Assembly: GCA_963281255.1 (NCBI GenBank)
Contig: OY725502.1
Coordinates: 3,968,001-4,032,000 of the forward strand
Direction: 5' to 3'
Source of the DNA: Aphrocallistes beatrix
Lineage: Eukaryota > Porifera > Hexactinellida > Sceptrulophora > Aphrocallistidae
DNA: 64,000 bases
A model generated the notes under the pieces. It was not told the DNA's origin, did not search any database, and saw only the letters and a list, made by a program, of their open reading frames with translations. The stretch's first letter is position 1, and every line of letters begins with the position of its first letter. The translations under genes were made by a program, and so were the position numbers. Positions 1-13,200 of this stretch are shown piece by piece.

Positions 1-26
1 ATGCGTACTTTTTAAAACAATTTCAG

Positions 27-215
27 TTCGCACAAGGAGCTACAATATGCTTGGTTACCTCTGACCGATTAAATCTTCGTAAAGAAATAACAAGACTGAA
101 TTTAGAAGATAGTTGGAGGTTCAAATTAAGAGATGAATTCTACACACTTTGTGCCCCTGAAAAACAACCACTCTACTTCTACACAGGACGATATGATGTC
201 GTAGATTCGAATTGA
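27..215 (+). CDS. 3'-terminal exon of an unrecognised gene (partial)
   Basis: The exon opens after a pyrimidine-rich acceptor ending in CAG at 24-26 and reads 62 codons in phase 0 to a TGA at 213-215. The upstream part of the gene lies outside the window. The peptide is charged and compact, with the stretches DSWRFKLRDEF and PLYFYTGRYD, and looks like the conserved C-terminus of a globular protein. I do not recognise the family and assign no function. Its reality rests on the clean open frame, the good acceptor, and protein-like composition very different from the A+T-rich DNA that follows. A cDNA or protein search with the 62-residue peptide would identify it quickly. Confidence 0.6.
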   Translation, partial: FAQGATICLVTSDRLNLRKEITRLNLEDSWRFKLRDEFYTLCAPEKQPLYFYTGRYDVVDSN

Positions 216-3200
216 AATCACTCATCCACAATGAAAATGCTTTACACAGATTTTCAAATTTTCTATACACGAAGCTGTGTTTGATATAGTACACCTTACA
301 TGTGATACATCTAATATTAATTCACAATTCAAATTTTATAATTATTGTTATTAACTAACTGTTGTTCATGTTTCTGTTTTTATGCAAACAATATGCTGGA
401 TACAATTATACTATGAATAATAAACATTTCGAATATTGTTAGACTTGGTTATGCTCTAAAGTATTAAAATGAGATATGAAAAGTAAATTTCAATCTTGTG
501 ACTGTTATGAGGTAAAATCTCCTCAATCTTGTGACTGTTATGAGGTAAAATCTCCTCATCCTTTAATTTGTTGTCAACAATTATCTAGCATGCGTATACA
601 CTTTGATAACAAGCAAACAATTAAGAATGAAAATTGTTTGGGGTAAAATAGTTGACCAATGTAAAAATTGGCTCAATCCTAGTCAGATTCGGAGTATACT
701 AGACTCGATGGGATTACTCATAAGAATAGTTCCTTAAACTGGTTTCTATTTGGGTAGTAAATATTTTTCAATGAAAATGCACTCTTATTATCAAATTTCA
801 CATTCGAAAGTGCATTACAATTGCTATTCAAAATCCTTACAAATGGTTTATTCCAAGAAAACAGGTTTGGAATAGAGGATGAGGATATATGTAAATATGG
901 TACGACCATTTGTATGGAAGTATAAATCCGTTCACATTATGACCAGAAACCATGATCTAATCCTGAATACAAACATATCCAGGATACAGTTTTATCGATG
1001 AGGGAACGAAGAAATAGCAATGCTAAAGGAACAGATGCCGAGTCCAAATTGCGTTTTCACAAATTCAGAATATATTATTCTTTAGTCAGTAATAATGTAA
1101 ACATCAAAACAAATTATTTGCAATTAATTGTGAATAAATAAACTGCTTAGATTCGAACTGAATACAATAACTCAAGGGGCGAATGAGGAGACAGATTACA
1201 TATAAAATTCAATGCGTAACCAGTAATAGATGAAAACTTCTCTCTTTGGATTATATTGAAATTGGCAAAGGATCGGTAGATGTAAAACTTTATTCGTCTA
1301 TACTTTGCCAGTAACTTTAACAGTTCTTTTTGATGGGTATCAATACTTTCCCGATGTTGGTTATTTTTTTCGAATAAACTTCCAAAATATATATGTGATG
1401 ATATTTCGAATCAATTGTTACTAAATTATATCATTAAATCTGGTTAAAAATTGCATTTTAATATTATCATTATATGACACGTCATTTTAAAAGTAAAAAG
1501 TTACAGTCGAGCAAATATTGTCTAGGTTTCCAGCATAATACGTAGATGGAAAGATGATTTGTCAATGGCACTACTTTGTCTTAAGTCAACAGTTGTTTCC
1601 AGGAAAGTAATCACAAACCTATTCATCGTGGCCGTTGATGCATAATATGTTGTGAAAGACATCAGAACTAAATTCAAAGTAATTCATTGTCTTCGTCTAG
1701 ACTTCGCGAAAATTCAAATGGTCCGATTTACTATTTCGCAACTAGTTATGAACAGTAATAGCTATGGCTTATTATGCTACAAAATCGAATGGCTACTGTG
1801 AGACGCCTGAAAGAACAGCTACTTTTAGGGAAATAGAATACTTCCATGTGGCTATTTAGTATTCAAAACAGATTGTGCATTGTGAAAGGTAAGAGGATAA
1901 ATCAAAGGCATTAAAGACAACCTAATGTCCTACATGATGGAAGGTTAATTACTTGTGAGTGATATTATATATATTTTGACCGACCTTGAAACAGTTTAAC
2001 ACTATGCCCAAACCAGGAAAATCCAATAAAGCAATTAATTGCTTTTTTCGCACTAATTAATAACCTGGAATCCATAATCAACTACGTCGCTGCAGTTAAG
2101 TAGTGTGTGTTTAATTAGGAAGCAAACTAAGGTAAACACAATGCAAATAATTTATGCAAAACAATTATGGATAATTTATTGAAAAATTAGAGCCATTGAA
2201 TGCGTACTTATGAAGACAAGTGAAGAATACGGTACATGGACTAAATATTTAAATACAAGCCATTCTAGAGAAGCTGAAGAATTAGTTCGGAAGAGATGTC
2301 ATATAATCAGCATTACATGGTGAAGATAGCAATTAATATAATAAGTTTTCTGTCTGAGACGAAGTCTTCAAATTACTTCAAAAAGAGGGATACAAGCTAT
2401 TTACATTAGAATACAACAGACAAAGAGAAACTCTGTTGAATATGTTGTGTTTGAAAAATCAAAGATTTTTCGAAAAAGCGACGAGTAACATATGTAAGTG
2501 ACAAAGCAAATATTTTACCAATGAAGTGCATCTTTAAATACATTACAATCATCTGTCATAGATAAGTGTCTGAACGCTTCCCAAATGGTTTCAATATCAA
2601 AGTTCATCACATATCAACACAAGTATTCGTGATAATATAACACAATACTAACACGGAAGCATTGTTTAGACGGCTGTTCAGAAAAATGCTGGAGTTAGTA
2701 TAGACGGAAAGATAAGATTGCCAAAACAACAATATCCTTATTTAAAGAGATGAGTCACTTTATGCATTTCTTAAAGTTTCACGCAAGTTGTTTATACATA
2801 GTTCGCACAAAATTTTGTATATCTAATAACACCATTATTGGTAGATGTTAAAATAAATAATTAGTATCAAAATTCGGCTCAAAATGTTTATAATATTGAA
2901 ATTTTGGAAGTCAATAATTTTGAGCATCTTAAAATTCCTTTTTTGATTTCATCAAGAGGAATTTGATAGTAAAACAGTTGCTGAATTGTCTCGTGCTACA
3001 AGTTTGAGTCTGGGGATAAGAATGGAATACTAAAATGCCACCGAAGTAGTTCTCTGGTTTAAAGTGTAAATTGTGAAGATAAATCTTTATTGTGTTAGCC
3101 TGAAATTCTATAAACTCTTATATAAAGTTATTCATAGCGAGTGCTTAAAATAATTGTCAGAAATAAGAATTAAAGGAAAATTGGATACATCATTTATGAA

Positions 3201-4279
3201 GAAGTATATTCAAACATGAACTCTTACTCATATGTTCTACACTAGGTCACTCTATTGTAGGTCCTCGGTTGGTCTAGCTTTAACCTAATTATGAGCTGGA
3301 ATGGCGACCTGGATAGCATCATTGTTTATCTGGTATTTTTAATGCATTCTATGATCTAAGGTGATAATCCATTAACACAATATATGAGGCTTGAAGACAC
3401 ATTACTACTGCAAAGTAACCTGATGGTAAGTTGACAAGCTTCAAGTTGGCACCTTTTAAGTATACACACATACAACGTCTTGGTCTCTGATAAGAGTTCA
3501 GAATGTCATTATTATATTCGATACTGATTCAGGTGTACACAAATTTCTAAATTTCTAGTTACGCAATGTCGATAAAGACTAATGACAAGCTCGAAAGCAT
3601 TGAACGGTGAACTCAGCCATGTATTCTAGGCACCAAAGTCCAAAATCACAATGCGCATTATTAGAAGCTTGCGTAATTCTATTTGTTTAGGCTTCATTAA
3701 TTAATTAGTTAAATTGTATAGGATATGAAAGACAGCATGGCAGGCGAGTTTTAAGAAAAATATATCTTGTACGTAATACCATTGTTTGGTATGGAACAAA
3801 ATTGCATTCATTATCTAATCGACTGTTTATCAGCAATTTGGAAGAAAATAATAGGAATGAATACAGAATCAATTCACACAATGCTTCATCATGATGTGAT
3901 TTCTCGAATCAAATGTATATACAATTATACATACAAATCAGTTTCACATAAATAAACTAATAATAAGTATGAACATGCACGGGCATTGTGTATATGATTG
4001 TTGACAAACATTATTTCAACTATATTTCAAACAATAAGCGATATTCGGATAATTCAACTTTACTTATTTTAATACAAGTGATAAAATGACTCGTAATTAA
4101 ATAGAAAAGTGAATAATGAGACGTCGTGTAGCTATAGGAAATCTAAATTGAACTAACACACAGTTTAGGTAGAATAAATAGTAGAGATCTCAAACATATG
4201 TTTTCAAATGGTACACCTAGGCTATATTTAGGAGTGATCGGGTCACATAGTATATGATGGCTGAATGGTATGATGCTTA
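216..4279. other. About 4 kb without a supportable gene
   Basis: A+T-rich DNA between the terminal exon at 27-215 and the 3' end of RAB23. The longest open frames (62-63 codons at 718-909 and 3767-3955) are low-complexity, lack convincing starts (the second opens on TTG) and resemble nothing I know. A 33-bp tandem duplication lies at 490-555. No tRNA-like A/B boxes, rRNA or transposon ends were noticed. It may hold UTRs, regulatory DNA or a non-coding RNA, none of which can be seen from sequence alone. Confidence 0.5.
490..558. repeat. 33-bp direct tandem duplication
   Basis: The unit beginning TCAATCTTGTGACTGTTATG occurs twice back to back without mismatch (490-522 and 523-555), and the first three bases of a third copy follow. 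This is a recent local duplication with no visible function. Confidence 0.9.
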
Positions 4280-7200
4280 TCAGAAAGAAAATAAACAACT
4301 CTTCTTTTTCTTGCCACGTTGCTTGCTAGGATTTAGGCGGAAAGGCTTGTCACTTTTAAGCACCTTGTCATGCGAATCTGACTTCAACATATTAGGAATG
4401 ATACCTACATTGAAATAGATCTAAAATAGCCCATATTTAGAAAGATTCCAAAATGAAATATGGAAATTTGAATCCTTCGAATGTCTTCTCTTTCAAAAAA
4501 CACATAATAAACTTACCAATTTGTTTAATTGGCATTGAATCTTGTATCTGCGTTTCATTTTTGTGCACTTCATCCAAATAGTGTGTTACAAGATACTCAA
4601 AGACTTAAAGAAAATAACAGTATTCGAGTAATTGTAATGTCAAATTTATTTATTCGATTGTAAATTCAAAATACCTTCAGATATATTAAAATTGTCTTTC
4701 ACACTTGAGCGGAATATCTTGACTCTTAATCTCTCTGTTAGTTCTTCTGTTTCTTCCCTAATGAATAACAAATAGTTGAGTCGTAAAATACATAAATAAA
4801 TGGGATTATTAGGGGTAATTGCAGAATTTTTCAAATACAAGGTGATATTTGAATTACAAGACCTCGGATATACATATTATATTTCAATATCTACATTGAT
4901 AAAAACCAACCGAATCAAAAATAGAAGATGAAGTATGATTGGATAATAGAGGCATAGAAATGCATAAATTGTAAAAAATAACAATACTACTACTATTACG
5001 AAAAGTCATGTGTATGTAGTAACTAAATATTTGGACTAAGAGTAAGTTGAATTAATAGTAATATGAATAATAAGGAGATACAAACATTTCTAAGTGCTTG
5101 CAGTCTTCATTTTGGCGCATTTTTTGCAATAAAGTGCACCACGAGTTTGGTAAAAGTTTGTCCCCGCAATAACCTTGTTACAACCTGTACAGCTAAAACA
5201 TTTGGGATGAAATTCGTAGTTTTTGAATTCAAAACATTTTCCAATAATTTCTTTGGAGCATTGATGACAGATTGACTTTTTGTTGCAGTTGTGACAAATG
5301 TTTTTACCATCTTTAGTTGAGAATTTGACATTCGCAAGCTGGATTTCACAGATTGCACATATCAAACAATCTCTATGGTAGTAGTTTTGGTCGTGTTTGA
5401 CGCCTTCTTTGATGATTTTTTTAGAACATACATTACACGTATGAGCCATCCTTTCTTCATAACAGTTTTGGCATAAGAGACCAGCGGTGTGCTTGAGAAA
5501 GGGCTTCCCAATCAAATTATTTTCGCAAAACACACACGCAAAGCATGATTCATGCCAAATAAATCCTTCAGATGACATGTACGTTTGGTGAATGTCAACG
5601 ACTTTAAGACATACATCACAATTTCTGGTAGATGCTGGACTAATTTCGCTTTGATTTTTATTCGGGACCTGCAAACATGCTGAACAATGGATACGATCGC
5701 CCTTGATAATGAACTTTTCAGTTTTGAGAAACTTGTCGCATTCGGAACACTTGAAACAATCCTGATGCCAAGATTTCTCACGATATTTCATTATTCTACC
5801 TTCAGGTTTTATGGCCATTTTACATGAAAAGCATTTTGCATTGAGTTGAACTGTAAAGCAGCTGCGACACATGATAACATCTTTCGATTTGACATAATCA
5901 TTGCCTCCTAATGGTGCATCGCAATACAAACAACAAAAATGCTCAGCATGCCAAGAGCGATCTTCAGCGTGAGTAACTTTGTCAGCAAAGATGATTTCGT
6001 CACAACCGGCACATCTATGGCCGAACAGTTCGGCATGGTGTCTCCCACAGTAAATGTTTTTGTTCTTCTTATAATAGTGGAGCTCTTGCAAAAATTCCAA
6101 ACATTTAGAACAGCGAAAACAGCCAATATGGTATTTATAGTTTGAACCGAGTAAGGAGGCTAAAATACAAAGCTCATCCTTTCCGAACTGTTCTGTACAA
6201 GATATACAATTTCCTTTTGAAATTTGCTTTACAATACCTTGTCCTCTGTACTTAGTATCTCTCTGCTCGACAAATTTACTCATTAGAAACAATTCCTTTT
6301 CAGAAAATGGGTGACATATATCATAGTCAGAGTCTTGAGGCGGGAGTTGATATAACAGGCTTCTCCTACAATTTTGTGCACCTTCTGTATCAACAATTGG
6401 ACGATATTCAGGGGGAATAGAAGACATGAACTTTTCAAGATTGGGATTAGTGAGGTCGGCAGGATACCACAAATACATTTGTGACAATAATTGATGACTG
6501 GAGGACAAATCACTGTCGTAGATCGACTCATTTTCAATTTGTAGGGAATTGGAAGATGATTCGGAATTTGGCTCTGGATCAATTGGTTTCGACATTTCTG
6601 GCAATTCGATTTTCCCTAAAACCTGAATTTCAGACAGCGTTTTATCATCTAACAACTCTTTCTCTTTATTAACTGAATACTTTTCTTTTAAACCAACATC
6701 AACATCAACATCAACATCTTCGTTCGTGATGGCATTCTCATTCTCATCAGTTATTTTAATAATTATGTCATTCCCATCATTTATGGGTGATAGTGGTGGA
6801 ATAATGAGAGGTGTTTCAGAAAAGGTTAGATGCTTCTTTTTCTTATCTATTGAAGTTCTGGATTTCTCCTTTACCCTTGGCTTTACTTTCGGAACATCAT
6901 GCAATTCCCATGGACATGAACAGTGTAGGCAGACCTTCCTCCATACATGCAAATGCAAACCTGGACAGGCATCACCGCAAACCCTACAACCTCTGCCTTT
7001 ACCAATGTCATTCAGAATAACCTTTTGAAATTTAGACTTTCTATGCTGCTTTTCTTTGATTGAAGAGGCAAATATATGAGCTCTTGGAAGTAGAGACATA
7101 ATGCTGTGCTAGAAGAGATCTTCAAAGGTAATCTAAAGATGGTTTTAAGATAATGAAAACATCAGATATTTATCATGTTCAATTAAGCCTGAAACCACTA

Positions 7201-10200
7201 AGAATACGATCAGTTAAATTTAGCTTTTGGCTACAGAAATACATATTAAGTAGTTTCCAAGTATATTTTAAATAATATCCGAATCATACTTCTTCCAAAA
7301 ACCAAGCTTAATGAATAAGCAAAGCTTTATATACTATTACAAAGAATAATTAATATTAATATGTGGGTCGTGTCATCCTATGATACCACCTGATTTCGTG
7401 ATTCATGTAACTGGTATAAAAGTAAGTAGAAAGTTTATAAAACCACAATTTCTTTAATAATCTTAAATTATTCATATATAACACATAATTGAGATTAATA
7501 ACGTTATATATCTCGTATCAAAGTTCGTCCTCAAACTCACGCTCAATAATGAAATGTTCAAATGGGTATTTGGCGTTATAATACTGTCGTAACTCGAGCA
7601 TTGCTTGCTCCTCAATTACTATGGATCGAAAGTTTTTTATCTTAGGAGAATTCGTCTGGATTTTGGGCACAGTTTCGGTGATTTCCGTAGTGGGCAAGAA
7701 TGAAGGATCAGAATAAAGAGGAGTCGGATCGGTTAAATTGCGCTGCTGTTGATAAATGTCATTAAAGTTAATGTTTTGTGGTGTTTCTATATCAGGCCAT
7801 GTTCTTTCCTTTTTTGGAATATTTTCAGAATTACCATTAGAAGTACTATTACGAACTCTCCTTGGTGGCGGTTTTTTTAAATGATTGCAAGCGATACCCC
7901 ACGAGATGCGATTTGGAAGCTTTGAAGTGTGTACTTCAAAATCTGGATGCGGACTTAACAGTTTTGGTGAATGAATATTTTTAACTAAATTAGAACGTTC
8001 CTCTTCTAAAATGTTGTTAAAATTGGAAACGATAGTATTCGTAGATAATTCTGATGCAGTAGTCATTTCAGAATTTAACCAATTCGGTTTCCAATTCTCG
8101 CACGATAGAGAGGAAGGGCTCGTAGATGGTGAAACTTCGTGTTCAGTATTCGCCTGGGAACCCTCAGATGTAGATCTATTAGATGAATAAGAATCGGCTC
8201 TTTTTCCTGATTCAGAACGTTTCTTCAATCGACTGCTCTTCCTTCCAGACATCTCTTTAGGAGTAGGCTTACGATTAAGTTCTTTACATTGACCTTTTGT
8301 CAAAAATTCTTCCACCAAATTGGGGTAATGGTCATATTGATAAGCAATTCTGTTTTGCATCTCCTTCCTCCTAGCTCGGGTTTGTGCACAATCTGAGACC
8401 AAGTTAAGCATTTCAAGATCCAATGACTCTAGCTCACGTTTCGAAATAAGCCAACCGAAATTGACACAAATAAACTCGATACAAGTTATTAGTAGTTGTT
8501 GTGCGTTATACATAGAGCTTAGTTCTAAAACTGGAACAACATTATCTACAGAGAGATACATGGCTAATTTAGCTTCAGACCAATCTTTCAGTCGCGATAA
8601 CAGAAAATGGTCACTGGCTATTAGCAGTTGATAGAGGCTTTGCTCCTGGATTGAATAAGGAAAACGATCGGTATAAATGTACTCAATAACTATTCTCAGA
8701 ATTAACAGCGAAAATTGGAGATTGAGCGTCGAGATATGTGAAGAGGACTCTTGCCAGCCAAACGAAAGCATACTCGCAAAATATTCACTTCGTGCAATCA
8801 GAACACATTTGTGACATTTAAAACTCTCATTATCAATTGAATTAATAACTGTGTCATGCAATTCAGGAAAAATCTTAAAATTTAGTGGTTTGCGATTGGG
8901 TAACTGAGTTTTGTACTTCGTTTCAAAGGAACAGTGTGAATGTAATTCAGATATTAGGATCAGAGTTTCTCTAGGAGCTTCGTTTCGTTGAAGATATGCT
9001 GTCTCGATTATATTGAAAAGCTGTATGTAGTTAAGTGTAGATTTATATATTTGGTCTGAAAGCGAAAATGGAAAATCAGATGTCAATTTCGGTGGGTTAT
9101 GATAAATAGAAGAGAGAAAAAAATAGAAAAAATATGAGTCAACAAATAATTTTTTACCATCCTCTGAGATGAGAGTGATGCAATCATTAGGTTGATTATC
9201 TTGAATGAATTGGAAACGAGATTTCAAATCAGAATGATACGTACCGCTCTGAATACGAGGCAACAATTCTAAATGAGCATTGGGATCTAGGAGTGAAACA
9301 AAAAAGTTACCGCATTCTGAATCTGTGTAGAAATTGAGAGTGTTGTGAAGGAAATCAATGCGAGACAGAGACAAAATAGGATTTTTTGAATTTTCCAAAT
9401 CTAATTTATCAACCAAACTCAAGGTAGAGACTGGTCTATTGAATAAGTCGGAGCAAAGTACAGCCGGTAGCTGGCACTGGAAGACTTCTCCATATATAGT
9501 TACAAGAAATACCGTGTTTCCCAAGGCAAATTGCGAGAATTTCAAATCACATCCTTTTTCGAAACGACAGAGTTGAATGCTGTTATTCTTCTCAGAAAAT
9601 CTCCAGACAGAATTGAAATTATCTAGCAGAAGTATATCGTATTTCGCGCAAGATTTGTCATGGGTACTAGGAATTCTACTATATACCGATAATTGGATAA
9701 AAGAAAAAGATACGGCATAAGCAAGACCAAGATTACTTTTGTTCGCATTGTAAAAAGTGCATTTGAAATTGGCAAAAACTAAAATGAAGTTATTAGAGAG
9801 TAATCCCACTGTGACATTATCACTCGCTGCTAAAGAAACCAATTTTGATTCATTTCGAAGCGTAAATGCGTTAACAACCTTTGGAATTAATTGAATATCG
9901 CCTTGGATACCAATTGGATACCCTAACTGACCAAAATTGCAACCAAAAGTATAAATTTTTCTCTCAGTACAAAAAGCAGAATGATAATTTCCACATGCAA
10001 TGAAAGAGAAAAATTTATTCCGAATATCCTTATGATTCAGTTTAGTAGGGAAGAGAGAATGAGTGGGAGTGCTTTCAGCCGTGTTTCCTACTCCTAATTG
10101 TCCATAATCATTCATTCCACAAGAGAAGATACATCCTTGTTCACTTAGAAACAACGTATGTCCGTTTCCTGCACAAATATCAATTATTTTATCATTGAGT

Positions 10201-13200
10201 GACTCAATGCGCTTAAATGAGAGATATGTCTCCTCATTTCCATGCCCAAGTCTCCCACCTTCACCAATGCCACAAGAGTATACTTCGCCATTCTGGTCTA
10301 GAAATACAGTATGATACTTACTCACAATGATCTTTTTGGCGTTGGCTCTCTCTAAGCCTTTAACAGGGGATGGTGCATGCTTTACTACCCCAGATTCGAT
10401 TCCTAGATTCCAAGTGAAATTATTACCCCAACTATAAATAAGGCATCTGTCATTAATTGACCGACAGAATTCTCGATTATCATTCAAATAATCCCATACA
10501 GAACAACCGTCAAAATCTTTACAGCCCCATCTCGCACCGTTAGCAGTTAACAAAGCTGAAACACCATATAATCTGTGGTAAACGCTCGCATGTAATGCAC
10601 TACAATTTGATTCTTGGTCAGGATCATTAACGTTAAAATCTCCAGATTTCAGCAGCGACTGAATACATGGTAAATCTCCATAAGTGCAAGCTAATTGAAG
10701 TAAATTCTTCTGAGGCAACGAAATGGGTGCGGGTTTATAAAACTTTCTATGCTGTGACATTGCGTATTTAATGTATTATGTTAAAAAGCCATGTTGAAAG
10801 ATCTGATTAGGTTGGAAAGATGAATAATAAAGGATTACTAAATTAATAATTTCTAATAATAAAAAAGAAACAAAGATGGAAATATTGCAGAAATTGTCAT
10901 TATAAGGATTTAATCATCCAGTTAAGAAAGAATGTAATTGTTTGGTTAGTAAAAACAAGTGCCTAGTACATACATAATAAGTGAGTAAAGTTAGTTATTA
11001 TGAAAAAGATCATTTCGTTATTTCGTACGTAATTTGTACTTTCTCCAGTTACGCTGGATTACCTGGGCTGCGTTTATAACTCGGCGTATTTTCTCAACAC
11101 GAGTACGATTGGATTGTACAGCATTCATGTAAGCTCTTTCTTGCGAATTTACAGACTTTTCCTCGATTTTCATTGGATTCTGGGATATTCCGCCTTTAGA
11201 ATAATTGTCAGTTGTTTTAGGTGCGTTTTGTGCGATTTTAGAAGCATTTTCTCTCACGGGTATATTTTTGGTTTCAGAAGTTGGCGCTGTAAAATTGGGG
11301 GAACCCGTTACACGTAATATATTATTAGATTTGCGAAATATTTCAGCCGGTGGTTGGGGTATGAACTTATTGTCCTGTTTCACAATATTTTCTATACTGT
11401 TTGTATCTCTGTAATTCTTGTTTGAAGAATAATCATCATAAGTTTCGGCTCTTGTTGAATGCTGATGCTGACGGAAAGAATAGGGATCTAAGAGCAATTT
11501 ATTCGAAGTATCATTACTTTCAAGATTCCTAACATCGGACTGAGATGATACAGGTAATGACTGTGTTTTCCGTGGTATATCATTTGAAGAAAATGAATCG
11601 CATTTGAGTTGTTGTTTCAGAGCTAGTAACTTTCTTCTAGTTGCTGCTTCTTTGATTTGTAACTCCTGTTCTAATTGCTGAATTTTGATCTGTTCCAGAC
11701 CTTCTTTAACTTTATGCTGATGACGCTCTTTGTTTGACAAATTTTGTAAAATTAGACCTGTGTTTTTAGAAGTTATGTCAAAGTTTTCTTCCTTTGGTTC
11801 CGCATGTAATTTATCATCCAATTTGACTACATTACTATTCGGTGTCCTTAGCTCTGATATTCTGCAGACCAACTGTTTTGCTTTGGTTTCAAGGCGCTTT
11901 TTCGCAATACGTTCATTTTCAAGTTGTTCTGGGTCTGTGTTAACCTGGGTAAGGTATTTTATCCGGGCCTTCTGATTTTCAACGGTCCTACTTAACATTG
12001 CTAATTTTTCTTCATTCTGTTGTATTTCAATTGCTATTTGCCTCTCAATAATCAAGTTCTTCTCTTTTTGCATGTCATCCTCCGTCTTTGACACTGAGTC
12101 AATTTTCTTAACAATTTCTGCTCTTCGTTTCTGCTCAAATGGAGAAATGTAATGACTCGACATAGCCATCGTTTCTGGAGTGATAGGATTTTTTGGAAGG
12201 TTTCGGACCATCGGTGCAGTCAAAGTAGAAGATAGAATACTGGGAGATGATGAGATAGAGCTTGGTGCAAAGGGCGAAGCCGGTAGGGAAACAGGTTTCG
12301 GAGATGGGACAATAAATGGAGAAGTTTGTCTCGAATCTTTAGATGTTTCACTTGTTTTTACAAACGACTGAGCTCTCCGTTCTAGAATTGAATTTAGTGA
12401 TAACTCCTTGTTTACAATGTCTTTAATTGATAAGGTCCCAACAGCATTGATTAATGATGCATCTTTTGTTGAGGTATTAGTATTTATAGATACCTTTCGC
12501 CGCAAGTTCGATTCGTCGTTCAATGGTTGTACTTTTTCCTTAATTTTTGATTCAATATTTACATTTTCTGAAACATTTGCTTCTACTCTATCTGGAAAGT
12601 TCACGATACCTTCTGACCTTTGGGGTAGTGGCGGTTTGCTAACAATACTACTGCCTCTCTTTTTGGAAGCTTGTATTATAATTTCCTTCAAGAAAAATAA
12701 GCTTTCAAGAATCTTTTCCCGCGTATTCATGCCAGTTTCTAAAGGATCTTTAATATCTCCTTTCAGAAATTGTCGAATAAATCGATATAACACCTCTTTG
12801 TCATCATCAGAGAGCGGTTGTGATGTAAGCATCATAGGCTGGTTCATTGCTTCATTTTTCGCATCAAGAAGTCTTTTTAATTCGCATATTTCACCATCAA
12901 GATCTCTGATGTGAAGTCTCAATTTTTTTATTAAAGCTTTGTCATCCAATATCTCATTCCGGGTGGCTAAATTCTTTATACAAGAAACCCGTTGCGCGAA
13001 ACGGCATGTTGAAATGGATTCATCTATATGGCACATATCGAAGGAAACTGCGGCAATCATAAATGTATAACAGTTTCCGCCTAAACTATCTCGTAGAAAC
13101 ATTGTCAGTAGTGAGTTTCTATATGGAATATGCTTTTTCCTGACCGTTGACTTTGTTGGTGACCATGCTTCTTTCACTTCTCTTCCAGGATGAGGCTTAT

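Noticed and set aside
718-909. 63-codon minus-strand open frame
   Set aside because: Low-complexity Asn/Ser/Phe-rich translation, no family resemblance, no splice or promoter context, and a length expected by chance in a 4-kb A+T-rich stretch.
3767-3955. 62-codon plus-strand open frame
   Set aside because: Opens on TTG, not ATG, and shows no recognisable domain. Eukaryotic initiation there is unlikely.
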